A DNA stretch of 64,000 nucleotides, taken from contig NZ_JAVIWL010000001.1 in assembly GCF_034314045.1 (NCBI RefSeq), positions 4,836,001-4,900,000 on the forward strand. The letters run 5' to 3'. This DNA comes from Glaciimonas sp. CA11.2. Its GTDB lineage: Bacteria; Pseudomonadota; Gammaproteobacteria; Burkholderiales; Burkholderiaceae_D. A program made the position numbers and the translations under genes. Below, one piece after another: positions 55,123-64,000 of this stretch. The first letter of the stretch is position 1, and each line of letters starts with the position of its first letter. The notes under the pieces were generated by a model. That model did not search any database. It was not told where the DNA came from and saw only the letters and a list, made by a program, of their open reading frames with translations.

Positions 55123-56571
55123 TGCTCCGTGAAGGCTGGTCGGGGCTACCCATATGCGCTAACCAGAACCAATAGCTGTTAACATTTGGAAATTGAAATA
55201 AATCTCCAAAATAAAGAATGCAAACAAACTGTTACAACACAGTGAGTGAAGACTGGTCGAAGATAGTTGCTTTGCTTCCTGATGGTTGGGAAGATAAGGC
55301 ACGGACGTTGGGCGCCTTAAAGTATGGTCGGCAATTTTCTGGGCCGGATAATTTATTGCGCGTGTTGCTGATGTATTTCAGTGATGGTTACTCGATGCGT
55401 GAAACGGTGGCGCGTGCTCGGGTTGGCAACCTGGCGAATATCTCAGATGTTGGCTTGCTCAAGCGGATCAATAAATCGGGGGAATAGTTACGCTGGATGA
55501 CGGAACGCTTAAGCAAAGAGAGGCCGATGGAGGGCATGAATTGCTCTGCCTTGGCAGGAAGGCGGATCTTGGCGGTGGATGGCAGCGCGATTCGGGGGCC
55601 GAGTGCAATTACGTCGAGCTGGCGCTTACATTATGCGCTCGATATCGGGACCTTAGCCTGTCATGAGATGGAAATTACAGACGGCAAAGTAGGTGAATCA
55701 TTAAGCCGGTTTGCGGTACAAAAAGAGGACGTCATCGTAGCTGACCGTGGCTTTGCTAACCGGCGTGGTGTCAATCACGTGCTGGATCGAGCGGGTGATA
55801 TTCTGGTGCGGATGAATCTGTCAAGCCTGCCCTTACAAGATGAGGCAGGCCAACCCTTTGTCCAGCTGGCGCATTTAACTTCTTTGAAGATGGTACAAAG
55901 CGGAGAATGGCCAGCGACGATGCAAGGTCAAGGTACCAATGAAAGCATAGCGGTACGTGTGTGCGCCTATCGGAAGAATGAAATACAGCGTGCCGAGAGC
56001 GAACGGAAGTACTACCAATACCTCAACAAAAAGCAGCAGAAATTCCAGGCTGATACTGTGGCGGCAACAGGTTATGTAGTGCTCTTGACGCGTTTGAAGG
56101 GCCCGAATGCCGAGGCCATACTGGCGTTATACCGGCATCGCTGGCAGATTGAACTGGCGTTCAAAAGAATGAAGTCGTTGCTGGGATTGGGTCATTTAAA
56201 AAAGAAGGATGCCGAGGGTGCTAAGGGTGCTAAGGCTTGGCTTCAGGGGAAATTATTGGTTGCATGTCTGATCGAGTGGTTGATTGCATTGGACGATCAT
56301 TTTTCCCCTCTCGGCCCTACGCAGCACGAAGAAAAAAGTTATGAAACATCGCTGCCGGTGGCGTGAAATGGCGTTGGTGCATTGGCTGCTCAGCGCCACC
56401 GTCAATCCCCGTTTGTCGTTGTTTGCTTGTATTGAACGGTGGGGAGAAGTCAGCCGATTTTTTTTTGCGTGAGCCCCCGCGAAAGAAACGTCAATATCAG
56501 CAGGATCAATTTAGGAAGGGTAAATTTGGTTAGCGCATATGGAGCCACCCCCGACAAGCATCCACGGAGCA
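55123..56571 (+). mobile_element. Degraded IS4-type element bounded by long inverted repeats
   Basis: A perfect 16-bp inverted pair CCATATGCGCTAACCA (55150-55165) / TGGTTAGCGCATATGG (56527-56542) brackets the broken transposase. Similarity continues outward through a GTCGGGG segment to TGCTCCGTG (55123-55131) and CACGGAGCA (56563-56571). The outer part equals the extragenic repeat at about 37110-37147. No clear target duplication was found. Confidence 0.7.
55218..56480 (+). pseudogene. IS4-family transposase, interrupted
   Basis: The frame 55218-55487 (RTLGALKYGRQFSGPDNLLR) stops at TAG and resumes in the same frame at 55488 (LRWMTERLSKERP). A Trp is expected at the stop, so TGG to TAG is likely. 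The DDE core follows (ILAVDGSAIRGP, VIVADRGFANRRG, YRHRWQIELAFKRMKSLLGLG with the YREK-like Glu). Near 56345-56366 the frame shifts, since REMALVHWLLSATVNPRLSL continues in another frame. A run of T at about 56458 shifts it again before REPPRKR. It is non-functional as read. Confidence 0.85.
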
Positions 56572-56706
56572 CAAACCGTTTAATTAACGAAGGCCGAAGT
56601 TTACCACCTTGTGTTGCCTTTGAAGTGGCTTTTAACCTACATAGACAGTTAAACGAATAAGCCCAAGCAAAAAACAAAAAAACCAACACCTACCACCAAA
56701 ACAAAA

Positions 56707-57918
56707 TCACAAATAATTCATCAACGAAATTTTCTGTATTTTCATAAAAGCCAACTGCGTTGCCTGTAAAGAAACCTGCCGCTGCGCCAACTCCACACTA
56801 GCCTTAACCACATCCAAATCCTGCAAATCCGACAAATAACTCTGATCCGAAATATTACGCGCCGAACCGCTATTATCCAAAGCATCCACCTCATTCAACC
56901 GCGACCCAACCGACGCAGAAACCGTCAACACATTATCCAAAGAATTCGCCAATTTAACATTCACAGTACTCAGTGAATTCAACAACTGCGTACGATCAGC
57001 AGATGTCCCATTATCGATCGGCTTACGTAGCGCTGAAATCACGTCCCCAAGTGCCGAAAAAATATCGCTACCCGCATTTTTTGCAGTAGAAACATTCATC
57101 TTATCGCCATCTGCAGGCGTCCCGCTCACACTGATTTGCACACCACCAAACGTAATTGGCGCACCATCAACAAATGTGCCGGTTGCGACTTCTTCAGGAG
57201 GCTTGGCGATAGTTGTGACCGTATATTTTCCAGCACTAAAACTAATCGAAAAATCTTTACCAAAGTTCACATCTGTCGCATCAGTCACAGCACTTGAACC
57301 AAACACAGCCGTACCGTTATTGCTTGCAGGTGACGAAGTGACATAACGCGCACCACCCTGGACTGATTGAAAAATTGAGCGACCGTCATCAGTAGCTGCC
57401 ATCTGGCGCGAAGCATCAACCTGCATCAAGCGCTGTCCCTGATCACCGACAAAGGCAACCGCTCCGTCGGCTTGCTTAACAAACGGTGGCGTACCGCTTT
57501 GAAATCCGGCAAATATAAACTGCCCATTACCATCAGCAGTATTCGCTAATCCTAGCAACTGATCGTAATTGCTTTGCAACGTGGTCGCGATAGATGCGCG
57601 ATCGGAATCTGACAGAGAACCATTACCACCCTGCACTACTAACGACTTGATATTGTTATAAATATTCGTGACGCTGTCGAGAATATTTCCTTCTAGCGAC
57701 AAGGTTTGTTTGACTTGATTTCGGCTGCTGGCGTATTGTCCATTAAGCGATATCGCCTGCGCCGTAGCCAATGCACGAGTCGCTGCAATTGGATCATCGG
57801 AAGGAGCCAGTATTTTGGTGTTAGCACCGATTTGCTGTTGTACGCGTAGCAAATTGGCCTGCTGTGTACTCATTGCGGCCTGGCTTTGCTCATAAAACGA
57901 TTGGGTACTAATGCGCAT
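56707..57918 (-). CDS. flgL: Flagellar hook-filament junction protein FlgL
   Basis: A 403-residue flagellin-like hook-associated protein 3. The N-terminus RISTQSFYEQSQAAMSTQQ and helix LRVQQQIGANTKILAPSDDP, and the C-terminus VELAQRQVSLQATQLAFMKIQ, are the conserved coiled ends exported by the flagellar secretion system. ATG 57918 with AGGAG is used. It is the last gene of the flg run. Its 3' end is rich in C and A on the plus strand and abuts the IS4 remnant region. Confidence 0.94.
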   Translation of the reverse strand: MRISTQSFYEQSQAAMSTQQANLLRVQQQIGANTKILAPSDDPIAATRALATAQAISLNGQYASSRNQVKQTLSLEGNILDSVTNIYNNIKSLVVQGGNGSLSDSDRASIATTLQSNYDQLLGLANTADGNGQFIFAGFQSGTPPFVKQADGAVAFVGDQGQRLMQVDASRQMAATDDGRSIFQSVQGGARYVTSSPASNNGTAVFGSSAVTDATDVNFGKDFSISFSAGKYTVTTIAKPPEEVATGTFVDGAPITFGGVQISVSGTPADGDKMNVSTAKNAGSDIFSALGDVISALRKPIDNGTSADRTQLLNSLSTVNVKLANSLDNVLTVSASVGSRLNEVDALDNSGSARNISDQSYLSDLQDLDVVKASVELAQRQVSLQATQLAFMKIQKISLMNYL

Positions 57919-58022
57919 CAAATTCTCCTGATGAATGATAGAGCGGTGGCGATGTACAATAAAAGTCGCACCGTTCTGAGTAACATTTCAATATTATTTA
58001 ATTTTTTGGAGAGGACGATCGC

Positions 58023-59996
58023 TCAGGTATGAATCCCCAATACGGCATCAAACATCGTTGACGCCGTCTGAATCACTTTTGCATTCGCTTGATACATCTG
58101 CTGAAACATTAAGAGATTCGCGGTTTCTTCATCTTGATTGACACCCGATACCGACTGCTGTGCAGCTTTGATTTGCGCGGTCAGACTGGTTTGGGCGGTA
58201 CTCGCTATTTGTACTTGTCTGGTCTTGTTACCCACCGAACTTACCAGTTGAGAGTATGAATCGTTAAAACTAGCCGTTCCGGCATTCATCGTTTTTTTAC
58301 TTTGCAAAGCGCCTAACAACAACGCATTACTACCATCAGATACGCCACTGGAATTTGGCTTAAGGGTAAACTGATCGCCGGTAGAAGGCGATCCGGTAAT
58401 AGAAATCGAAACACCGTCAAAACGCATCTTTGCGCCAGCTGTATACGGCACGGGCGTACCCGGATTATAGATTTGAGTTGTGCCATCAGCCGAGGTCACA
58501 CTCACACTGGCATTTGACGGAAATCCTGTCAGGGTATTTGTTGCCTTGTCGTAAGTAAGTGTTGTTGTTCCCGTAAGCGGAGCATTTAAATAAGCTGCAT
58601 CAATCACGGGCGCGCTGATAACACCAGTACCTTGATTGCCAGCAACGTTACCGGTCAGAACTGGATTTGCCGCGGCCAATTTAGCTGGGTCGGTCGCGAT
58701 CACGCTCAAGTCACGCCCACCGTTGCGCGTGGGTTGAATGAGAAAAGAATCGCCAGACTGTGCCTTACCGCTTCCTATCGCCATCGTGACACCGTCAAAT
58801 GTGACGGGAAAATCTGCATCGCTGTAAGTGTTAATTACCTTGTTATCAGACAGCCTGGTTAGTGAATACGCCAGAGCGCCGGGAGCGCCGCTAACAGTCA
58901 GCGTGTAGTCGCTGGTAGTCAGTTGTCCAACATCCGAAAAAGTCGGGGCCAGTTTCATGTCACCCTTATTACGATCATTCGAGATCGCTGAAGGACTGGC
59001 CTGTGAAAAGAAATCCTGCCCCAATGCACCAGACAAATCCACGCCCAACTTGTGTTGCGCATTGAATGTATCTGCTAACGAAATAGCGATTCGTCCAAGG
59101 GAATTTTGTGCATCGCCTAATGCCTCATTACGAAACTGTAATAAACCACCAAGTGAACCACCGGTCAGCACGCTATCCTGCATTTCAACCGGTTTGCCAT
59201 TGGCATTGATGACCGCCACCGCAGAACGACTCGGGTCGGCAGCGGAGTTCACCACTTGTAAGGTTGATGCTTTAGCGCCGAGTACCAATGTTTGTCCGTT
59301 GCCGATAAATACGTTGTACTGACCACCATCTTGCACCACAACCTTGGTCGCTACCAGCTTACCCAAATCACTCACCATTTGATCACGCTGATCCAACAAA
59401 TCATTCGGTGCCTGTGTGCCATCAACGCCACCGACCAAGGTGATCTGCTTATTGATATTAGCGATCTGATCCGCCAAGGTGTTAATCTGATCAACGTTCC
59501 CACTGATTTGCTGATTTACGCCACTATTCATATCGTTTAGTTGCAAACTCATCGAGCGATACTGATTGGCGACGGCTTGTGCCGCACTCACCATTTGCTG
59601 ACGCGCTGCCGGATCAGACGGGGTATTAGCAACACCCTGAACACTGGTAAAGAACGTCTGCATTAACGGTGCCAGACCAGCAGTCTGGTTAGCCAGCAGA
59701 TTGTCAATCTGACTCACCTGCGAAAAGAAGGTCGATAGGGCCTCATTAGTCCCCTGCGCCTGGTTCAGTTGGGAGGTCAGGTATTGATCATAGCTGCGAA
59801 CGACGTTGGTGACTGCCGCGCCATTCCCAAAAAAACCAACACTAGGCGCATAAGTCCCACCACCCGAACCGACAACAGCGGTCTGGCGACTATAGCCGGG
59901 AGTCGCAAAATTAGCCGAATTATGTCCCGCGGTGAGCAGCGATGCTTGCGCTGCATTCAAACCGCTTAAACCGATATAAAACATACTATTCGACAT
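58023..59996 (-). CDS. flgK: Flagellar hook-associated protein FlgK
   Basis: A 657-residue HAP1. The N-terminal rod-type motif GLSGLNAAQASLLTAGHNSANFATPGYSRQ and the C-terminal GVNQDEETANLLMFQQMYQANAKVIQ pack in the junction, while the middle is variable. It joins the hook to FlgL and filament. AGGATGG precedes ATG 59996. A 212-bp gap before it could hold its own promoter, but no sigma-28 box was identified. Confidence 0.95.
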   Translation of the reverse strand: MSNSMFYIGLSGLNAAQASLLTAGHNSANFATPGYSRQTAVVGSGGGTYAPSVGFFGNGAAVTNVVRSYDQYLTSQLNQAQGTNEALSTFFSQVSQIDNLLANQTAGLAPLMQTFFTSVQGVANTPSDPAARQQMVSAAQAVANQYRSMSLQLNDMNSGVNQQISGNVDQINTLADQIANINKQITLVGGVDGTQAPNDLLDQRDQMVSDLGKLVATKVVVQDGGQYNVFIGNGQTLVLGAKASTLQVVNSAADPSRSAVAVINANGKPVEMQDSVLTGGSLGGLLQFRNEALGDAQNSLGRIAISLADTFNAQHKLGVDLSGALGQDFFSQASPSAISNDRNKGDMKLAPTFSDVGQLTTSDYTLTVSGAPGALAYSLTRLSDNKVINTYSDADFPVTFDGVTMAIGSGKAQSGDSFLIQPTRNGGRDLSVIATDPAKLAAANPVLTGNVAGNQGTGVISAPVIDAAYLNAPLTGTTTLTYDKATNTLTGFPSNASVSVTSADGTTQIYNPGTPVPYTAGAKMRFDGVSISITGSPSTGDQFTLKPNSSGVSDGSNALLLGALQSKKTMNAGTASFNDSYSQLVSSVGNKTRQVQIASTAQTSLTAQIKAAQQSVSGVNQDEETANLLMFQQMYQANAKVIQTASTMFDAVLGIHT

Positions 59997-60208
59997 AATT
60001 CCATCCTGAAAAAATCAAGTAACTGCTTTGAGTACACAACTTATATTGGATATAACGGCTGTTGCGGCAAATACCTGAAGGCCAGAAACAGCATTATTTT
60101 GCTTAATCTGTGTTGCGTGATCGTTGCTGCCATCGCTTGGTTGCAGCAAACGTTGAACACTGGCGGCCATGCATTACTTTTACAAATGCCCGAACGTCCA
60201 AAATTGAA

Positions 60209-61252
60209 TCAACTTATCTGCTGCATAATACGGACCAGTTTATCCCCGTATTGCGGATCTGTCGCATATCCCGCGCGCTGTAATCCATATGCTGCGGCTG
60301 CAGGATCACGTGTTGCCAATACATTCGCGTAGCGTGGATTACTCGCCAAAAAATTGGCGTAATCCGTAAATGCTTCCTGGTACGATCCATAAGCCCGAAA
60401 CGTCGCGCGGGTATGTTGGGCCGCGCCATTAACGTATTCAGTAGTAGCAGCTTCTACCACTGGACCCGTCCAGTTTTTACCGGCTTTGATACCGAATAAG
60501 TTGTAGCTTTGCGTACCGTCGTCAGCTTTGACTTCACGCCGCCCCCAACCCGACTCCAATGCCGCCTGCGCCAGAATCAATTGCGATGGCAGGCCTGTGG
60601 CTTGACTGGCAGCCTGCGCTGGCACCGCCATATTACTGACAAATTGTTGAATGGTTGCTTGTGAGGTGCTGCCCGCATTCGCCGGACGAGCTGATTTGCC
60701 CGACGCGGCCTCATAAAAGGACAAATTGGGTATAGCGACCGCTTGCTGCAATCCGAGTTGAGATAACTGTTGCGCATCTTGCAGCAAATAGAGAGATTGC
60801 TTTGGCGATAATGGCATGAGCGGAGCTGGTCCGGTCTGATTCTGCGACCCATCCGGTGGCTGCGCACGCTGATTTGCGTCTCGCGTCAGTTGAGCAGCCA
60901 TGGCCTCAGCCAGACCAAGTCCACGACCTGATAAATTCTGGGACAATTGTTGATCCAGCATTGAGGTGTAAGTTTTTGTTTGCTGGCTATCGAACGGTCC
61001 ATCGGAGGGTGTCGCGTCACGCATGCTCTTCAACACCATCTGCATGAACATTGCCTCAAACTGACGCGATACCTGCTTGATGCCTTCGGCTGGTGAATTC
61101 TTGTTAGTCCGGCGTAAGACGTCCACGCCCTGCACATCAAGCGCAAAGCGTTGATCCAGATCGCCACTGCGATTACCGGGGATGGCCGGACTGGTAGCGT
61201 TGGCTGCTGTGGAACCGATGGGAAGATTACCTGGAGATGCAAGGACGTTCAT
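60209..61252 (-). CDS. flgJ: Flagellar rod-binding muramidase FlgJ
   Basis: A 347-residue two-domain FlgJ. The N-terminal rod-cap domain includes QVSRQFEAMFMQMVLKSMRDA. The C-terminal glucosaminidase-type domain has LILAQAALESGWGRREV with the catalytic Glu and YNLFGIKAGKNWTG. It opens peptidoglycan for the rod. It lies between flgI and flgK as in Salmonella. Confidence 0.94.
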   Translation of the reverse strand: MNVLASPGNLPIGSTAANATSPAIPGNRSGDLDQRFALDVQGVDVLRRTNKNSPAEGIKQVSRQFEAMFMQMVLKSMRDATPSDGPFDSQQTKTYTSMLDQQLSQNLSGRGLGLAEAMAAQLTRDANQRAQPPDGSQNQTGPAPLMPLSPKQSLYLLQDAQQLSQLGLQQAVAIPNLSFYEAASGKSARPANAGSTSQATIQQFVSNMAVPAQAASQATGLPSQLILAQAALESGWGRREVKADDGTQSYNLFGIKAGKNWTGPVVEAATTEYVNGAAQHTRATFRAYGSYQEAFTDYANFLASNPRYANVLATRDPAAAAYGLQRAGYATDPQYGDKLVRIMQQIS

Positions 61253-61273
61253 ATCGCCTTCAATATTCGTTCA

Positions 61274-62392
61274 CTAAATAACTTCCAACTCGGCACGTAA
61301 TGCACCAGCCGCTTTCATTGCCTGCAAAATCGATACCAAATCCTGTGGATTAGCACCCAATGTATTTAAACCGCGCACCACGTCCGCCAGCGATGCGCCG
61401 CCACGAACGACTTGTAAAGCGCCACCGCCTTGATTTAATTCAATTTGCGAGGTTTGTGCGACAACGGTATTGCCTCCGGCAAAGGCATTCGGTTGACTGA
61501 TCACTGGCTGCGTGTTGATCACGACCGATAAGTTGCCGTGTGCGACGGCGCAATCAAGTACCCGTACAGTTTGATTCATCACCACCGATCCAGTACGCGC
61601 GTTGATGACAACTTTGGCCGGCGCTTTAGCCGGCGTGACATCAATATCTTCAATCTGGGCTAAAAAGCCAACTCGCTCTTCAGGTTGCGTCGGACCGAGA
61701 ACGCGAATCACCCGTGCGTTCAGCGCCTGCGCAGTGCCCTCACCAAAAGTGCGATTGATCGCATTTACCGTTTTTTGCGCAGTGCCGAAATCTGAAACGT
61801 TCAGCTCCAGTATGAACGTTCCGGCTTCACCGATCGGCGACACTACCGCCCGCTCGATAACCGCGCCCGAGGGAATCCGACCAGACCCAAGTTGATTCAC
61901 CTGCACTCTGCTGCCATTGGCGGACGCACCAGCCCCGCCGACCACCATATTGCCTTGCGCTACCGCGTAGACCATGCCATCAGCACCTTTCAAAGGCGTC
62001 ATTAACAAAGTGCCTCCGCGCAGGCTCTTGGCATTGCCCAGCGACGACACGGTGACATCGATATTCTGACCGGGCTGGGCGAATGAAGGCAGACTCGCCG
62101 TTACCATGACTGCCGCAACATTTTTTAGCTGCATATTATTGCCCGCAGTGACCGAAATCCCCAATTGCGACAACATATTGCTTAGGCTCTGCGTAGTAAA
62201 TGGCGTTTGCTGCGTTTGATCGCCTGTGCCATCCAGGCCAACCATCAATCCGTAACCAATCAACGGATTGTCACGAACGCCTTGAATGTTAACAAGTTCT
62301 TTCAAGCGCTCTGCTTGTGCTGGCAGTGGACTGAGGAATGCACAGAAAAGAATGCTGACAAATAAAGCCGCACAAGTCTTACTCACGCGCAT
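61274..62392 (-). CDS. flgI: Flagellar P-ring protein FlgI
   Basis: A 372-residue periplasmic P-ring subunit. The signal peptide ends at LPAQA-ERL, then [20 protein letters not shown] and [17 protein letters not shown]; the C-terminus [22 protein letters not shown] is conserved. ATG 62392 ([11 protein letters not shown]) gives a normal signal peptide; ATG 62437 would add 15 residues. No strong ribosome site helps decide. Confidence 0.94.
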   Translation of the reverse strand: MRVSKTCAALFVSILFCAFLSPLPAQAERLKELVNIQGVRDNPLIGYGLMVGLDGTGDQTQQTPFTTQSLSNMLSQLGISVTAGNNMQLKNVAAVMVTASLPSFAQPGQNIDVTVSSLGNAKSLRGGTLLMTPLKGADGMVYAVAQGNMVVGGAGASANGSRVQVNQLGSGRIPSGAVIERAVVSPIGEAGTFILELNVSDFGTAQKTVNAINRTFGEGTAQALNARVIRVLGPTQPEERVGFLAQIEDIDVTPAKAPAKVVINARTGSVVMNQTVRVLDCAVAHGNLSVVINTQPVISQPNAFAGGNTVVAQTSQIELNQGGGALQVVRGGASLADVVRGLNTLGANPQDLVSILQAMKAAGALRAELEVI

Positions 62393-62452
62393 TAGAATCG
62401 GTAAGGAACAGTAGTCGGTAAGCTGCTTAGGATACATATTGGGAGCGCTAAC

Positions 62453-63238
62453 TCAGAACGGTAAGACATTGAGGAAGAAACGTTGCAGCCATCCCATGTT
62501 CTGCGCTTCGTCGATATAGCCCTTTGCACTATATTCAATACGTGCATCAGCGACTTGATTGGACGATACCGTATTGCTGCCAGTAACGGTACGCGGATTG
62601 ACTACGCCAGAAAAACGGATGAACTCAGTCCCTTGATTAATCATCATTTGCTTCTCGCCGCTGACTATTAAATTGCCATTACCCAGGACTTCAGTCACGG
62701 TCACCGTAATTACACCGTTGAAGGTATTGGCCGCATTAGCACCGCCCTTCGCCACCAATGCACTCTTTCCATCGGCTCCGGCATCAAGACCACCGAACAA
62801 GCCACCAAATAGTTTGGGAACTGCAGTGATCGCGGAACTAGCGCTACCGGTACGACTGGCATTGGTACCGGAATTCTTTGTGGCATTGACGTTTTCATTG
62901 ACAACAATCGTCAAAATATCGCCGACATTACGCGGTCTTCTGTCTTCGAATAAAGCTTGTGATCCGTAGCCGGATTGAAAAATAGAGCCATTCACTGGCG
63001 CTACCGGACGGACTTCGGCACGTGCAGACATCGGCTGTTGTATCAACGGCTCACGCGGGATTTGCGCACAACCAGCCAATTGCGCAGTAAGTAGAACGAT
63101 TACACCCGCCAACCTGATGTGCAAATTGCTATGCTTATCAGTGCAGTTGTGCGTATTTTTCGCCTCGCAGGCAATCTCACGCGTACGGCTATATTTTCCT
63201 GCCAACCGATCCAGACCAGCGTTAACCACTTCCATCAT
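62453..63238 (-). CDS. flgH: Flagellar L-ring lipoprotein FlgH
   Basis: An outer-membrane L-ring subunit of about 260 residues. The lipobox is QLAGC (Cys near residue 57), followed by [27 protein letters not shown] and the C-terminal [28 protein letters not shown]. The start ATG overlaps the flgG stop (TGATG). The 35-40 residues before the signal hydrophobic stretch are unusually long; an internal non-ATG start (a TTG near LHIRLAG) could be used instead. Confidence 0.92.
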   Translation of the reverse strand: MMEVVNAGLDRLAGKYSRTREIACEAKNTHNCTDKHSNLHIRLAGVIVLLTAQLAGCAQIPREPLIQQPMSARAEVRPVAPVNGSIFQSGYGSQALFEDRRPRNVGDILTIVVNENVNATKNSGTNASRTGSASSAITAVPKLFGGLFGGLDAGADGKSALVAKGGANAANTFNGVITVTVTEVLGNGNLIVSGEKQMMINQGTEFIRFSGVVNPRTVTGSNTVSSNQVADARIEYSAKGYIDEAQNMGWLQRFFLNVLPF

Positions 63239-64000
63239 CACAACTGCGTCAGTTTTTGTAACATTTGATCTGATGTAGTCACGGCCTTGCTATTGATTTC
63301 ATATGAGCGCTGAGTCTGAATCATGTTTACCAGCTCTTCCACCACGTTGACGTTGGAGCCTTCAACGTATCCCTGACTGAGCGTTCCACCGCCATTTTGG
63401 GCCGGCGCGGTTTGATTAGGACCTCCAGAAGCATCGGTTTCAATGTACAAATTTTCGCCCTGACTTTGTAAGCCGGTCGGATTCAGAAATGTCGCTAACT
63501 GGATTTGTCCCACCTGTACAGCAGCGGTGTTGCCCGGTTGCGTGACCGAAACAGTGCCGTCACGACCAATCGACATACTAGTAGCGTTTTGCGGCAAAAT
63601 AATTGCTGGTTGCATCGGAAAACCGCTGGCTGTTACCAATTGACCGTTCTGGTCAGTTTGAAACGAGCCATCGCGGGTATAAGCTGTTGTACCGTCTGGC
63701 ATCAAGACCTGAAAAAAGCCATCGCCGTTGATCGCGATATCCTTAGCGTTATCGGTCTTGGTCGGATTGCCCTGCGTATGGATTCTTTCAGTGGCCACCA
63801 CACGCACACCGGAGCCGACCTGCAAACCCGACGGCATGCGCGTCTGATCCGACGTCTGTCCACCCGCCTGGCGCAGGTTTTGATACATCAGATCTTCAAA
63901 TACAGCACGACTACGTTTAAATCCTGTAGTGCTGACGTTGGCAAGATTGTTGGAAATGACGTCGAGGTTGGTCTGTTGAGCGTCAAGACCGGTTTTAGCA
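63238..64000 (-). CDS. flgG: Flagellar distal rod protein FlgG (5' end outside the window)
   Basis: The frame is open to the window edge and lacks only the first residues. It begins [27 protein letters not shown], the rod-protein N-terminal motif, and ends [22 protein letters not shown]. About 253 residues are visible of the usual 260. The stop overlaps the flgH start. Confidence 0.95.
   Translation of the reverse strand, partial: AKTGLDAQQTNLDVISNNLANVSTTGFKRSRAVFEDLMYQNLRQAGGQTSDQTRMPSGLQVGSGVRVVATERIHTQGNPTKTDNAKDIAINGDGFFQVLMPDGTTAYTRDGSFQTDQNGQLVTASGFPMQPAIILPQNATSMSIGRDGTVSVTQPGNTAAVQVGQIQLATFLNPTGLQSQGENLYIETDASGGPNQTAPAQNGGGTLSQGYVEGSNVNVVEELVNMIQTQRSYEINSKAVTTSDQMLQKLTQL

Overview
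The window reads as chromosomal DNA of a betaproteobacterium of the Burkholderiales, probably Oxalobacteraceae (Collimonas/Herbaspirillum/Glaciimonas-like). This is inferred from protein style and gene order (nadE-glnB, cobT-cobS-cobC next to a B12 transporter, flgGHIJKL). No rRNA, tRNA or CRISPR array was found.

Layout. 0-6.7 kb: purL, a zinc-type alcohol dehydrogenase family gene and a divergent LysR gene. 6.7-14.3 kb: a minus-strand terpenoid island, idi - oxidosqualene cyclase (OSC) - CYP51-like P450, bounded by two diverged direct repeats. The OSC gene is split by an intact IS21-family element with a 5-bp target duplication; removing the element restores one 685-codon frame. 14.4-21.7 kb: a type VI secretion cassette of vgrG, a DUF4123 adaptor, three tandem DUF3304-like lipoproteins (putative immunity) and a DUF2235 lipase effector. 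21.9-22.8 kb: a LigE-type ATP-dependent DNA ligase with an N-terminal membrane segment. 23.1-30.3 kb: a LacI-regulated sugar module with a three-part ABC importer, a sugar isomerase/epimerase-like protein and a Gfo/Idh/MocA oxidoreductase; a 38-bp perfect palindrome lies at the lacI start. 30.5-33.6 kb: a 715-aa multidomain lectin protein (aegerolysin-like N-terminus suspected, two beta-trefoils) and a GNAT gene.

33.6-42.1 kb: cobalamin uptake and salvage (btuF, btuD, btuC, btuB with a cobalamin riboswitch, cobC, cobS, cobT). Between btuB and btuC lie a 36-bp tandem array, which encodes a Cys-rich 12-residue repeat ORF ending 9 bp before btuC, and a set of extragenic repeats. 42.4-50.3 kb: glnB, nadE, a FemAB/GNAT-like gene, an EamA transporter, ppa, an alpha/beta hydrolase, a small protein with a strongly foldable leader, and a RimJ/RimL-type acetyltransferase. 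50.4-55.1 kb: a CoA-thioester cluster (hotdog hydratase, acyl-CoA dehydrogenase, class III CoA-transferase, MmgE/PrpD). 55.1-56.6 kb: a decayed IS4-type element. 56.7-64 kb: flgL, flgK, flgJ, flgI, flgH and partial flgG.

The most unusual content is the OSC/CYP51-like operon and its precise IS21 interruption. After that come the Cys-rich repeat ORF in the B12 locus, the triplicated immunity genes whose 5' end seems copied onto the effector gene, and gene segments near one extragenic repeat family whose coding strand is strongly depleted in C.
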